The notes under the pieces: model-generated
Databases searched by the model: none
What the model was told of the DNA's origin: nothing
What the model saw: only the letters and a program-made list of their open reading frames with translations
Translations under genes and position numbers: made by a program
Shown here: positions 1 through 9,567 of the stretch, piece by piece
How the letters are laid out: every line of letters starts with the position of its first letter
Position numbering within the stretch: the first letter of the stretch is position 1
Source: Flavobacterium limnophilum
GTDB lineage: Bacteria; Bacteroidota; Bacteroidia; Flavobacteriales; Flavobacteriaceae
Direction: 5' to 3'
Assembly: GCF_027111315.2 (NCBI RefSeq)
Contig: NZ_CP114289.2
Coordinates: forward strand, 1,798,001 to 1,862,000
DNA: 64,000 nt

Positions 1-352
1 CTCCTTTTTTTACAAGCGAATGCCCAGTTAAAAGATTTCAATCAAATGTAACCAACTTAACTGAAATTTTCAAGTGTATCGGGGCGAGAATTGCATTTTA
101 AATTTTGGGTTATGGCCAAAGCGTTTCAAAATACCCCTATTCCTGTTTTAGTTGGTCGATCCGTAAAAAATCAGGTTATTTTTTTGCACTTACTTCCAGA
201 GTGGACGTTAAATTTATTAACTTTGGGTTTAAGCACTAAAAAGCTTCTCCTTGAACCCATTAGAACCAAACATTTGCATTGATTGGAATCTCTTTTAGGC
301 AACGTTTCCCCCGACTGAAGTTACTCACTAACCTTAATGCCATTGTATTAAA
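1..352. other. Leader region with one transposon end
   Basis: No convincing gene is visible here. At about 16-27 the sequence GCGAATGCCCAG matches the right end of the MITE-like family described at 9568-9777 and 14456-14637, so the window probably starts just inside or beside another copy. At 218-225 TAACTTTG fits the Bacteroidota -7 consensus TANNTTTG and could serve the operon starting at 353, but no good TTG -33 element sits at the usual spacing. Confidence 0.4.
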
Positions 353-835
353 ATGAAGCAAAAAATAAGTTTTAAGCTGAACCAAAAACCAGTTAGTTTG
401 GAGGTTAACGGTTCTGAATCCCTCTTGACCGTCCTCAGGGAATATCTGGACCTGACCGGTACCAAATTTGGATGCGGATTGGGAGAATGTGGCGCCTGCA
501 CGGTTTTGATTGACCAAAAAGCGGAGCGTTCCTGCATGGTCGCCGTGGAAGATGTGGCCGGAAAAGACATTACCACCATTGAAGGGTTGAGTTCGAATGG
601 AACATTACATCCCATCCAAAAAGCCTTTGTGGCCCATGATTCTTTGCAATGTGGTTTTTGTACCCCGGGGATGATCATGAATGCCTACGACTTCTTGTCG
701 CGAAATCCAAACCCCAGTCGTACCGAAATCATCAAGGGCATGGAGGAAAATTTATGTCGCTGTGGTTCTTACAATCGCATTGTGGATGCCATTGAAACCG
801 CTGCCGTAACCATGAATCAAAAAACAAAGTTATGA
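353..835 (+). CDS. [2Fe-2S] subunit of an isoquinoline 1-oxidoreductase-like molybdenum hydroxylase (IorA-type)
   Basis: This 160-aa protein is the small iron-sulfur electron-transfer subunit of a xanthine-oxidase-family hydroxylase. It would pass electrons from the molybdenum centre of the next gene product to an acceptor. A plant-type [2Fe-2S] domain is seen at the N-terminus, with Cys41, Cys46, Cys49 and Cys61 in a GCGLGECGACT context. The all-helical second [2Fe-2S] domain carries CGFC (Cys100, Cys103) and CRC (Cys135, Cys137). Length and cysteine spacing are normal for the family. Its stop overlaps the start of the large subunit as ATGA, indicating translational coupling. It has no signal peptide of its own, so if the complex is exported it would travel bound to its Tat-bearing partner. 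The substrate cannot be read from the sequence. Confidence 0.93.
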   Translation: MKQKISFKLNQKPVSLEVNGSESLLTVLREYLDLTGTKFGCGLGECGACTVLIDQKAERSCMVAVEDVAGKDITTIEGLSSNGTLHPIQKAFVAHDSLQCGFCTPGMIMNAYDFLSRNPNPSRTEIIKGMEENLCRCGSYNRIVDAIETAAVTMNQKTKL

Positions 836-2967
836 AACCGACTCCAACCAACGAAGCGATAAACAGCGATATGGCTCTGGCCCTATTGAATAACAGGCGT
901 GATTTTTTAAAAAAATTGGGCGGCGGCATCATTGTAGCTTTTACTATTGGAAAATTATCCCTGCTGGACGGTTGGGCTGCCAATACCGAAGACGCCCTAT
1001 TGAATTTTAATGCCTATTTGAGGGTTAAAGAAGACGGCCGAGTGGATTGTTATACCGGAAAAATTGAAATGGGACAAGGCGTAAACACTTCGCTAGCCCA
1101 AGCCGTGGCCGAAGAATTGGAAGTTTCCATTTATTCCATCGACATGGTCATGGGGGATACCGAGTTGTGTCCTCATGATGACGGCACTTGGGGTTCGATG
1201 ACGACCCGTTTTGCCGATCCTGTCCTGCGCGCTGCCGCTGCGGAAGCCAGAACAATTTTGATTCTACTTGCCGCGGAACAGTTGAAAGTGGCTCCGGAAT
1301 TGCTGGAGGTAAAAGAAGGTATTGTTTTTGTCAAAAATGATGCTTCCAAAAAAATCTCCTATGCCGCACTTACCCAAGGCCAAAAGATTATCCAAACCCT
1401 GAAAGACAAACCTGCCCTGAAAAAAGCCAAGGATTTTAAAATCATTGGAAAATCCATCATCCGATTGGATGCCGAGGCTAAAGTTACGGGAAAAGCGAAA
1501 TACGCCGGAGACATTAAATTGCCCGGAATGGTCTATGCGAGTATCGTCCGACCCACGGTTTTTGGTTCCAAAAAACGGAGCGTCGATGCCTCCAAATTAG
1601 TTGATTTTGAAGGGGCGCAATTAATCGAGGACGGGAATTTGGTTGCCGTGGTTCACCCCAATTCCGAAATTGCCTATGCCGCCGCCCAGAAAGTAACAGT
1701 AACTTGGGAAGCTCCCGAACTGAAAGTAGACCAAGACAGTATTTTTAAATATCTGGAAGACAGCATCAAAGATTCCAGAATTCATCAAGAGGGCGGCAAC
1801 TTGGCCACGGGCCAAACGCTCTCGGAAACCCTGATCGAAGGGGATTATCTGGATGGTTACAAAGCCCATGCTTCGATTGAAACCCATTCGGCGACCTGTT
1901 ATTTTGAGGGCGACAAACTCACCATGTGGGCTTCAACGCAGACTCCTTTTGGCACCCGCAAACGAATCGCCAAAACGCTGAACATGTCCCTGGAAAAAGT
2001 GCATTTGAAACAAATCCTTTTGGGAGGCGGTTTTGGCGGTAAAATTATTGACCACCAAGCCGTGGAAGCGGCCAAAATAGCCAAGGCTTGCGGTAAACCC
2101 GTTCAATTGATTTGGTCCCGCCGTGAAGAATTCATGTTCGTGGGCTTCCGACCCGCCGCCTTGATGAAAGTCCGTTCGGGAGTGGATCGCAACGGCAAAC
2201 TGCAATTGTGGAATTTTGATATTTATTGTGCCGGAACCAGAGGAACCAATCTCTTTTATGATGTGGAAAATAATCGCACCCGCATGTTTGACGACGAAAG
2301 TGTCCATCCCTTTGATGTTGGCGCTTGGAGGGCTCCGGGAAACAATTCGACCACTTTTGCCCGAGAATCCCACATTGACGTAACCGCCCACAAACTGGGT
2401 ATTGACCCGCTGCAATTCCGATTGAACAATTTGAAAGACAAAAAGATGTTGGCCACCCTGCAATTGGCCGCCCAAACTTTTGGATGGGAAAAGCCCAAAA
2501 AAGAGGGTCATGGGTACGGGATTGCCCTCGGCGAAGATGCCGGCACGAGGGTGGCCTTGATTGCCGAAGTTTCGGTGGACAAATTAACCGGGATGGTACA
2601 CCCCATTCGCATGGTTTGCGCCCAGGATATGGGACAAGTCGTGAATCCGCATGGCGCCACGATTCAAACCGAAGGCGGGATAACCATGGGGTTGGGCTAT
2701 ACGCTGTCTGAAGACATTGAATTTGAGGGAGGCACCGTCAAAACGACCGGTTTTTCCAATTATGAAATTACGCGCTTTTCCAAAACCCCGACCATAAGTT
2801 GCGTATTCATTGATAAAATGGATGCCAAACCTGAAGGAGGTGGAGAACCGGCCATTATCTGTGTGGGTGGTGCCATTGCCAATGCCGTTTTTGATGCCTG
2901 CGGTGCCCGAGTGAACCGAATGCCGATTACTCCAGAACGAGTTTTGGCAGCGATGCCGGGGAAATGA
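832..2967 (+). CDS. Molybdopterin-binding large subunit, IorB-type xanthine dehydrogenase family
   Basis: This 711-aa protein is the catalytic subunit that would hydroxylate an N-heterocycle or oxidise an aldehyde using the molybdenum cofactor. A twin-arginine motif (RRDFLKKLGG, about residues 23-32) followed by a hydrophobic stretch predicts Tat export. Family motifs include GGGFGGK, which contacts the cofactor, and near the C-terminus EGGGEPA, which holds the expected catalytic glutamate. The start overlaps the stop of the iron-sulfur subunit by four bases. No FAD subunit and no XdhC/CoxI-type maturation gene is visible on either side within this window, so maturation must be encoded elsewhere. 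The IorB family assignment is firm. The substrate is unknown. Confidence 0.93.
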   Translation: MKPTPTNEAINSDMALALLNNRRDFLKKLGGGIIVAFTIGKLSLLDGWAANTEDALLNFNAYLRVKEDGRVDCYTGKIEMGQGVNTSLAQAVAEELEVSIYSIDMVMGDTELCPHDDGTWGSMTTRFADPVLRAAAAEARTILILLAAEQLKVAPELLEVKEGIVFVKNDASKKISYAALTQGQKIIQTLKDKPALKKAKDFKIIGKSIIRLDAEAKVTGKAKYAGDIKLPGMVYASIVRPTVFGSKKRSVDASKLVDFEGAQLIEDGNLVAVVHPNSEIAYAAAQKVTVTWEAPELKVDQDSIFKYLEDSIKDSRIHQEGGNLATGQTLSETLIEGDYLDGYKAHASIETHSATCYFEGDKLTMWASTQTPFGTRKRIAKTLNMSLEKVHLKQILLGGGFGGKIIDHQAVEAAKIAKACGKPVQLIWSRREEFMFVGFRPAALMKVRSGVDRNGKLQLWNFDIYCAGTRGTNLFYDVENNRTRMFDDESVHPFDVGAWRAPGNNSTTFARESHIDVTAHKLGIDPLQFRLNNLKDKKMLATLQLAAQTFGWEKPKKEGHGYGIALGEDAGTRVALIAEVSVDKLTGMVHPIRMVCAQDMGQVVNPHGATIQTEGGITMGLGYTLSEDIEFEGGTVKTTGFSNYEITRFSKTPTISCVFIDKMDAKPEGGGEPAIICVGGAIANAVFDACGARVNRMPITPERVLAAMPGK

Positions 2968-3020
2968 TTCCAGTTTATTAGTGGCGATTGGGTTGGAGAT
3001 TGCCGTGTCGTTCCTCCTCG

Positions 3021-3165
3021 CAATGACGAGTGGTGGGGGCGATTGTGGTAAAATCAACAGGTTGCCGCGCTACACTGCGTTTCGCTCGCAATGACGAGTG
3101 GTGGGGGCGATTGCGGTGGAATCAACAGGTTGCCGCGCTACACTGCGTTTCGCTCGCAATGACGG
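3021..3165 (+). repeat. 68-bp direct repeat of a GTCATTGCGAG-type dispersed element
   Basis: The motif CAATGACG recurs at 3021, 3089 and 3157, exactly 68 bases apart. The intervening sequence, with the core TTGCCGCGCTACACTGCG, is nearly identical in the two complete units. The module, read on the other strand as GTCATTGCGAGCGAAAC, resembles intergenic repeats common in bacterial genomes. It fills most of the spacer between the hydroxylase operon and the peptidase gene. Confidence 0.75.
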
Positions 3166-3252
3166 AACAATTAACACTAAAAAGAGAATAACAGGGTGAA
3201 CACCGTCGAAATATTTGTCGTATTTTGCAACCAATTACAACAATCCCAACCG

Positions 3253-4362
3253 ATGAAAAAAAACATTATAACCCTTTTGTTATTAGGAGTTTCCCATTTT
3301 GGATTTTCCCAGGCTTATGAATTTAAATCCGTTATAGACATTGAAGCCGGGCCTGTAGTCTCGCAAGGCAAAACCGGAACTTGCTGGAGTTTTTCGACTA
3401 CATCCTTTATTGAAGCTGAAATTATCCGCTTGACGGGAAAAAAAATTGATATTTCAGAAATGTACAACGTTAGAAACACGTATCCCAAAAAAGCCCAGAA
3501 TTACATCCTACGCCAAGGCAAAGCCCAATTTGGGGAAGGCGGCTTGAACCACGATGTCATCAATAGCATTAGAGATTTTGGCATGGTTCCGCAAAATGTT
3601 TACTCTGGATTATTGCCTAATGAAACCGTTTACAATCATGTTGAAATGGTCGCATTGCTTGAATCGATGCTGAAGGTATATGTCGAGAATCCTGCCAAAA
3701 AATTATCTCCTCATTGGAAAGAAGCCGTTTCTTCCATTCTGGATATTTATATGGGCAAAAAAGTGGGTGAATTTACTTTTGAAGGAAAGAAATATACTCC
3801 ACAAAGTTTTTTAGCGATGACAAAAATCAATCCTGATGCTTATGTTACTATTTCTTCGTTTGTCAATCAGCCTTATTACAAGCCTTTTTTATTGAATATT
3901 CCCGATAATTTTTCGAATGGTCTTTTCTATAATTTGCCTTTGGATGAATACATCCAGAATATAGACAATGCCCTAGAAAATGGATATACGGTAGCTTTAG
4001 ATGCGGATGTGAGCGAGAGTACTTTTTCTGGAAAAAATGGCATTGCCGTTATTCCTGCCCACGATGAAGATGCCGCAACTATTTTGACTGAAATCAAACC
4101 CGAAATGGTAATCAGTCCAGACTATCGTTTGGAACAATTTGAGAATCTAAGCACTACCGACGACCATTTGATGCATATTGTGGGAAAAGTAAAAGACCAA
4201 AAAGGAAGCATTTATTATAAAGTAAAAAACTCTTGGGGAACTAATGGAACGCATAATGGCTTCATTTACATGAGTGTTTCCTATATGAAATTAAAATCTA
4301 TTTCGGTTTTAATGCACAAAGACGGCTTGACCAAAAAGAGCCAAAAAGATTTGAATTTGTAA
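3253..4362 (+). CDS. Secreted C1-family cysteine peptidase (aminopeptidase C / bleomycin hydrolase-like)
   Basis: A papain-fold peptidase of 369 aa. The ATG at 3253 is preferred over an in-frame GTG at 3196 because it begins directly with a good signal peptide (MKKNIITLLLLG..., ending near FSQA). The oxyanion Gln38 and nucleophile Cys44 lie in QGKTGTCWSFS. The catalytic His is in DDHLMHIVGK and the Asn in VKNSWGTNG, so all of the Gln/Cys/His/Asn set is present. Order and spacing fit the bleomycin hydrolase branch, though the protein is shorter than typical cytoplasmic PepC and, unlike it, appears exported. It probably degrades peptides in the periplasm or outside the cell. It stands alone and is followed by a strong terminator. 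Confidence 0.88.
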   Translation: MKKNIITLLLLGVSHFGFSQAYEFKSVIDIEAGPVVSQGKTGTCWSFSTTSFIEAEIIRLTGKKIDISEMYNVRNTYPKKAQNYILRQGKAQFGEGGLNHDVINSIRDFGMVPQNVYSGLLPNETVYNHVEMVALLESMLKVYVENPAKKLSPHWKEAVSSILDIYMGKKVGEFTFEGKKYTPQSFLAMTKINPDAYVTISSFVNQPYYKPFLLNIPDNFSNGLFYNLPLDEYIQNIDNALENGYTVALDADVSESTFSGKNGIAVIPAHDEDAATILTEIKPEMVISPDYRLEQFENLSTTDDHLMHIVGKVKDQKGSIYYKVKNSWGTNGTHNGFIYMSVSYMKLKSISVLMHKDGLTKKSQKDLNL

Positions 4363-4381
4363 CTGAATTCCAAATAAAAAG

Positions 4382-4416
4382 AGGAAAGCATCAAAAAACG
4401 CTTTCCTTTTTTTTTT
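4382..4416 (+). terminator. Rho-independent terminator after the C1 peptidase
   Basis: AGGAAAGC (4382-4389) pairs with GCTTTCCT (4400-4407) and is followed by a run of about ten T. Confidence 0.85.
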
Positions 4417-4820
4417 ATTGCAGATGGAGTCTCCCTAACCCCCTAAAGAGAAATCAAAAACTGATAAACTATTGCTTTAGGGAATTGAATTTACTCTTTT
4501 ACCAAATAAATGCCGTGGCATTATAAAAAATAACCCTGTCAGGGTTTTGTGTTTTTGTAAAAGACTCTTTTGAACCAGGAGGTCAATGTCATTACGTTAA
4601 GGATTCGTACTCGTCTGTTCGAGTGTCCCGATTTTTATCGGGATGTATCGAGAACTTTCTTTTATAAAAGGCTTCTCGATACAATTTTGAATAGTAAAGC
4701 TGTCGCATTACCATTCAAAATCACTCGAAGTGACGGTAAAAAGGCTTAACTTAATGACATGGCACTCGAGATGACAGTTTGCCGGAAGCTGGATTTAGGA
4801 TTGCAATGCCATTACAAAAA
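4417..4820. other. Non-coding repeat-rich spacer
   Basis: No gene is seen. The region holds short hairpins: AACCCTGTCAGGGTT near 4532, a hairpin GTCCCGAT...ATCGGGATG at 4624-4644, an arm pair TATCGAGAA/TTCTCGATA around 4647-4683, and ATTTTGAAT/ATTCAAAAT around 4684-4720. The 4624-4644 hairpin closely resembles the anticodon arm of the tRNA-like copies at 52.5-54.9 kb. Confidence 0.5.
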
Positions 4821-4822
4821 AG

Positions 4823-4857
4823 TAACCCTGTGAGAGTTTCAAACTCTGACAGGGTTA
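4823..4857 (-). terminator. Terminator for the CvfB-like gene
   Basis: A 16-bp inverted repeat with one mismatch (AACCCTGTGAGAGTTT against AAACTCTGACAGGGTT) is followed on the minus strand by six T. Confidence 0.75.
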
Positions 4858-4876
4858 TTGGAAACGAGGTGTTTAT

Positions 4877-5731
4877 TTACTCTTTCACCAAATAAATTCC
4901 GTCTTCCTTGATTTCGATCAGTTTTTCTTTGTACAAGGCTCCGATGGCTTTCTTGAAGGTTTTTTTGCTCATTTTCAAGACCGTTTTGATGTCTTCGGGA
5001 TGGGAATTGTCGGTCAAGCGCAAGAAGCCGCGACTGGCACGCAATTCGTCGAGAATTTTCTCGGCGTTGGGTTCGATGTTTTGGTAGCCCTGGATTTGGA
5101 GGGAAACGTCAATTTTGTTGTCGGGACGAATGGTTTTGATGTATCCCCTGAGTCTGTCTCCTGTTCGAATGGCATCGTCATAGACCTCATCTTTGTACAA
5201 GAGGCCTTTGTGTTGCTCGTTGATGATGACGTTGATTCCCAATTCGGTGATGTGGGAAACGATCAAGTCTACTTCCTCCCCTTTTTCGACCGTAAGGTTA
5301 TCATTTTTCAGGAACTGGTTGGTTTTGCTGGAAGCGACCAAACGTTTGGTTTTTTCGTCCATATAAAGATACACCAAATAGCGTTTTCCTTTTTCCATCG
5401 GGCGTGCTTGCTCCTTGAACGGCACGAGAATGTCTTTTTCCATTCCCCAATCCATAAAAGCCCCCACTTGGTTGACGTAGTTCACGCGCAAAAGGGCAAA
5501 CTCGTTCAACAGAATGTAAGGTTCCAAGGTGGTGGCCACCGGACGTTCTTCGTGGTCCAAATAAACAAAGACGATGATCTCCTCGCCTATTTCCCATTCG
5601 TTGGGCACGTATTTGTTGGGCAAAAGGATGTCGTGGATTCCTTCGGGGTCTTTTTCGGGATTTCCCAAAAACAATCCTACTTTGGTGTCGCGTAATATGG
5701 TGAGCGTGTTGTATTTTCCTATTTCAATCAT
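4877..5731 (-). CDS. CvfB-like RNA-binding protein with S1 domains and C-terminal winged helix
   Basis: A 284-aa cytoplasmic protein from the start MIEIGKYNTLTILRD. A longer in-frame start at 5797 would add 22 residues that do not look conserved, so it was not chosen. Three tandem S1/OB-like segments can be followed: residues about 1-65; about 70-135, with FALLRVNYVNQVGAFMDWG; and about 140-210, with LGINVIINEQHKGLLYKDE. A short winged-helix tail (about 220-284, SHPEDIKTVLKMSKKTFKKA) follows. This order matches the CvfB/YitL family, known from Gram-positive bacteria as RNA-binding virulence regulators; the role in Bacteroidota is not established. It is monocistronic, with its own terminator downstream. 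A degenerate transposon end lies about 55 bases upstream of the start. Confidence 0.85.
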   Translation of the reverse strand: MIEIGKYNTLTILRDTKVGLFLGNPEKDPEGIHDILLPNKYVPNEWEIGEEIIVFVYLDHEERPVATTLEPYILLNEFALLRVNYVNQVGAFMDWGMEKDILVPFKEQARPMEKGKRYLVYLYMDEKTKRLVASSKTNQFLKNDNLTVEKGEEVDLIVSHITELGINVIINEQHKGLLYKDEVYDDAIRTGDRLRGYIKTIRPDNKIDVSLQIQGYQNIEPNAEKILDELRASRGFLRLTDNSHPEDIKTVLKMSKKTFKKAIGALYKEKLIEIKEDGIYLVKE

Positions 5732-5788
5732 TATATTCAAATTTTCTAAAGTGCAAATGTACGAAGATTTAAAGGATTTATCTTGAAG

Positions 5789-6074
5789 CCACTGCATTCG
5801 CTTTTAAGAGTTTTAGCCACGAATTACACGAATTGTCACAAATTCTATTCCTTCTTAAAATTGAATGACTATTTTGGCTAAAGCCAGTTAGACATCAAAC
5901 CTGAATTCCGTTGACTAAAGTCAACGGCAATTGAATTGAGTCCAAACCAACCTAGTAACTAGAATTCCGTTGACTAAAGTCAACGGCAATTGAAAAATGT
6001 ATTCTTTAGATTCAAAGATTAGATCAGGGCATTCGCTTAAAAAAAAGTAAGCCACGAATTACACGAATTTTCAC
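5789..6074. repeat. Mosaic of dispersed repeats (MITE ends and TTGACTAAAGTCAA palindromes)
   Basis: From 5792, GCATTCGCTTTTAAGAG followed by CCACGAATTACACGAATT is a degenerate left end of the MITE family. TTGGCTAAAGCCA near 5875 is followed by two copies of the palindrome CCGTTGACTAAAGTCAACGG (about 5909 and 5968). A second left end, CAGGGCATTCGC (6025-6036), is preceded by AGATTAGAT, exactly as in the complete copy at 14456. The right end of that copy is missing; the 188-bp array begins where it should continue. Confidence 0.75.
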
Positions 6075-7909
6075 TAATTTTATTAATTAGCGGTTGGCTC
6101 CAATTATTAAATTTTGAGAAAAAGAAAAATTGAAACACCTAGCAACATAGAAAAAAGAGTTGCATAGCCCCATTGCTTCGCCTGTTCGCCATCACTGGGG
6201 TCTTGGGTTCACAGAGTCTATATTGCATTTAATATTCAACCACAAATTACACCAATTATCACAAATTTTATTATTTAGCGGTTGGCTCCAATTATTAAAT
6301 TTTGAGAAAAAGAAAAATTGAAACACCTAGCAACATGGAAAAAAGATTTGCATAGCCCCATTGCTTCGCCTGTTCGCCATCACTGGGGTCTTGGGTTCAC
6401 AGAGTCTATATTGCATTTAATATTCAACCACAAATTACACCAATTATCACAAATTTTATTATTTAGCGGTTGGCTCCAATTATTAAATTTTGAGAAAAAG
6501 AAAAATTGAAACACCTAGCAACATGGAAAAAAGATTTGCATAGCCCCATTGCTTCGCCTGTTCGCCATCACTGGGGTCTTGGGTTCACAGAGTCTATATT
6601 GCATTTAATATTCAACCACAAATTACACAAATTATCACAAATTTTATTAATTAGCTGTTGGCTCCAATTATTAAATGTTGAGAAAAGAAAAATTGAAACA
6701 CACAGCAACATAGAAAAAAGAGCTGCATAGCCCCACTGCTTCGCCTGTTCGCCATCACTCGGGTCTTGGGTTCACATAACCAATATTGCATTTAATATTC
6801 AACCACAAATTACACCAATTATCACAAATTTTATTAATTAGCGGTTGGCTCCAATTATTAAATTTTGAGAAAAAGAAAAATTGAAACACACAGCAACATG
6901 GAAAAAAGAGCTGCATAGCCCCATTGCTTCGCCTGTTCGCCATCACTCGGGTCTTGGATTCACATAGCCCATATTGCATTTAATATTCAACCACAAATTA
7001 CACCAATTATCACAAATTTTATTAATTAGCCGTTGGCTCCAATTATTAAATGTTGAGAAAAAGAAAAATTGAAACACCTAGCAACATGGAAAAAAGAGTT
7101 GCATAGCCCCATTGCTTCGCCTGTTCGCTATCACTCGGGTCTTGGGTTCACAGAGTCTATATTGCATTTAATATTTAACCACAAATTACACCAATTATCA
7201 CAAATTTTATTAATTAGCAGTTGGCTCCAATTATTAAATGTTGAGAAAAGAAAAATTGAAATACATAGCAACATAGAAAAAAGAGTTGCATAGCCCCATT
7301 GCTTCGCCTGTTCGCCATCACTCGGGTCTTGGGTTCACATAACCCATATTGCATTTAATATTCAACCACAAATTACACCAATTATCACAAATTTTATTAA
7401 TTAGCGGTTGGCTCCAATTATTAAATGTTGAGAAAAAGAAAAATTGAAACACATAGCAACATGGAAAAAAGATTTGCATAGCCCCATTGCTTCGCCTGTT
7501 CGCCATCACTCGGGTCTTGGGTTCACAGAGTCTATATTGCATTTAATATTTAACCACAAATTACACCAATTATCACAAATTTTATTAATTAGCCGTTGGC
7601 TCCAATTATTAAATTTTGAGAAAAAGAAAAATTTAAACACATAGAAACATAGAAAAAAGATTTGCATAGCCCCACTGCTTCGCCTGTTCGCCATCACTCG
7701 GGTCTTGGGTTCACATAACCCATATTGCATTTAATATTTAACCACAAATTACACCAATTATCACAAATTTTATTAATTAGCCGTTGGATCAATTATTAAA
7801 TTTTGAGAAAAGAAAAATTGAAATACATAGCAACATAGAAAAAAGAGTTGCATAGCCCCATTGCTTCGCCTGTTCGCCATCACTCGGGTCTTGGGTTCAC
7901 AGAGTCTAT
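6075..7909. repeat. 188-bp tandem repeat array, about ten copies
   Basis: Units measured from GTTGGCTCC start at 6093, 6281, 6469, 6657, 6844, 7032, 7220, 7407, 7595 and 7783; spacing is 188, or 187 where one A is lost. Each unit contains ATTATTAAATTTTGAGAAAA, a segment GCATAGCCCCATTGCTTCGC, TCGGGTCTTGGGTTCAC, and an ACCACAAATTACACCAATT block. The last copy is cut at about 7909. Units differ by scattered substitutions, so the array is not brand new. The TTGCTTCGCC...TCGGGTC block resembles the interior of the MITE at 9568-9777. Short ORFs on both strands recur with the unit, but a 188-base period cannot keep a frame, and nothing suggests they are genes. Confidence 0.9.
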
Positions 7910-7950
7910 GGTTTATTTAACATCGTGAAGGAAAGTAAATCTTGTATTTT

Positions 7951-8237
7951 TCAGTTTTCATAAAAATATTTAACTTCTCGCAGGACTCTTTCTTTTATGA
8001 ATTTACTTAAACCGTTTTCTGAAATTAATCTACTTTTTTATGTAGTTTTTCTTCTAACTCAAAATGAATTTTAGATAAAGTAAAAAGTCCAATCGGCTGA
8101 TAAAGCGAAAAAAGGATGTCCATATCACTATCCTGATTTTCCTCATTTCTGGACACAGAACCAAACAACCCCATCCTTTTGGGATGATACGGTTTTAAAG
8201 TTTTGATGATGCTATTTAACTGATTCTTTGCTACCAT
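7951..8237 (-). pseudogene. MNT-type nucleotidyltransferase (MntA antitoxin-like), frameshifted
   Basis: From MVAKNQLNSI the reading frame encodes a minimal nucleotidyltransferase with the expected catalytic pattern GSVSRNEENQDSDMDILF (GS-x10-DxD). It stops early at KKVD (8025). Adding one base after that codon (near 8030) restores a second frame reading KKVDLISENGLSKFIKERVL and continuing to a stop at 7951, which is the normal end of this family. A single-base deletion has therefore truncated the last third. Intact relatives pair with a HepT RNase toxin and AMPylate it. No HepT gene is adjacent; the 188-bp array lies where it could have been. Either a decayed antitoxin or a sequencing error in a short T run. 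Confidence 0.75.
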
Positions 8238-8356
8238 ACTACAAAGATTGTACAAAAAAAACAAGGCGGGAATCCTGCATTTCACTCCTTTCTATTTCCG
8301 TTGATTTTTCGTATGTTTGTTTATTAGCTTATTCCATCACAAAAAGTTAGAATGAC

Positions 8357-9488
8357 ATGAAATACCAAAACTTGATCTCCAGCATAGACGAAACCCACCA
8401 AACATTGCAACAAAATGCGGTGAAAGCCGTGAACAGTCACATCAGTCTACGAAACTGGCTCATTGGGTATTATATCGTAGCATTTGAACAAAATGGAGAA
8501 GATAGAGCAAAATATGGGGGCGAAATTATTGAAAGAATTGGCTAAATCATTGAAGATAAAAGGTCTTGGAGAAACCAATTTAAAACAATGCAGAAAATTT
8601 TTTCAATTGTACCCACAAATAAGTCAGACAGTGTCCGACTTTTTGAAAAACAATCCAATAAAATTCAAAAATCTAATTAGTCAGACATCATCTGACCAAT
8701 TGAATATTGTCATTCCCAATCCAGTTGACGAAGTAAAATTTGAAACTTTTGAAGCTAAAAATCAATATTACGAAACTGTTTTCAAGCAAATTTCGTTTTC
8801 TCATTTCATCGAATTAATTAAAATTGACAATCATACAAAACGTAAATTCTATGAATTGTCCGTTATAAAAAACACCCTATCGGTTCGTGAACTGGAGCGC
8901 CAAATTGCCACTTTAACTTATGAAAGAGTTGGTTTATCTGCCAATGCCGATTTGGCATTCCAAGAGCTCAACAGCAAAATAACTCCAGAAACAACCAACG
9001 ATGCCATAAAATCTATTTACTTTTTTGATTTTCTGAATTTGCCCAACGCCCATCTGGTTCAAGAAAACGAACTCGAAGAAGCACTACTAAATCATCTCGA
9101 AAAATTCATTATCGAACTCGGCAACGGCTTTTGTTTTGAAGCCCGTCAAAAACGGATCCTGATTGATGACGAATATTATTTTGTGGATTTGGTTTTCTAT
9201 CACCGATTGCTGAAATGTCACATCCTCATTGAATTGAAAGTCGATACTTTCAAACATGAACAGCTTTCGCAACTCAACAGTTATGTCGCTTTTTATAACG
9301 ACCAAGTCAAACAAATGGACGACAATCCCAGCATTGGAATTTTACTATGCACTGAAAAAGGAAACAAAATGGTCGAATATGCGCTTGCCGGAATGGAAGA
9401 AAAACTATTTGTAAGCAAATATCTCGTGCAATTGCCCCAGAAAGAACAACTCATCCAATTTATAGAAAACGAATTGAAGAATAAATAG
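8357..9488 (+). pseudogene. YhcG/DUF1016-family PDDEXK nuclease, frameshifted
   Basis: Two overlapping frames together give one family member of about 376 aa. The first (8357-8545) supplies the N-terminal DUF1016 helix region: NSHISLRNWLIGYYIVAFEQ, then NGEDRAKYGG. The second carries AKLLKELAKSLKIKGLGETN to the end. The join is a run of five G (8516-8520); four G would give a continuous frame through KYGAKLLKELAKSL. The C-terminal half has the PDDEXK core, with FVDLVFYHR and, after it, ILIELK. YhcG-type proteins occur in restriction-modification and defence islands, but their exact action is poorly defined. A short ATG in the second frame (8484) could still give a protein lacking the N-terminus. 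Confidence 0.82.
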
Positions 9489-9567
9489 GGAATTAAAACT
9501 GAATTTAAAGAAATCGTTTCCATGACTTAGCCAGTTCTTGGTTCTAATTTTTTAAAGCTAATTATAT

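Noticed and set aside
91..282. 63-aa ORF at the left edge
   Set aside because: No recognisable feature; more likely leader DNA of the hydroxylase operon.
5000..5695. 231-aa ORF opposite the CvfB-like gene
   Set aside because: Shadow frame of a well-supported gene; no family resemblance.
6318..7730. Repeated 63-74 aa ORFs on both strands
   Set aside because: They are the same non-coding 188-bp unit read in shifting frames; the period is not a multiple of three, and the substitutions show no protein-like pattern.
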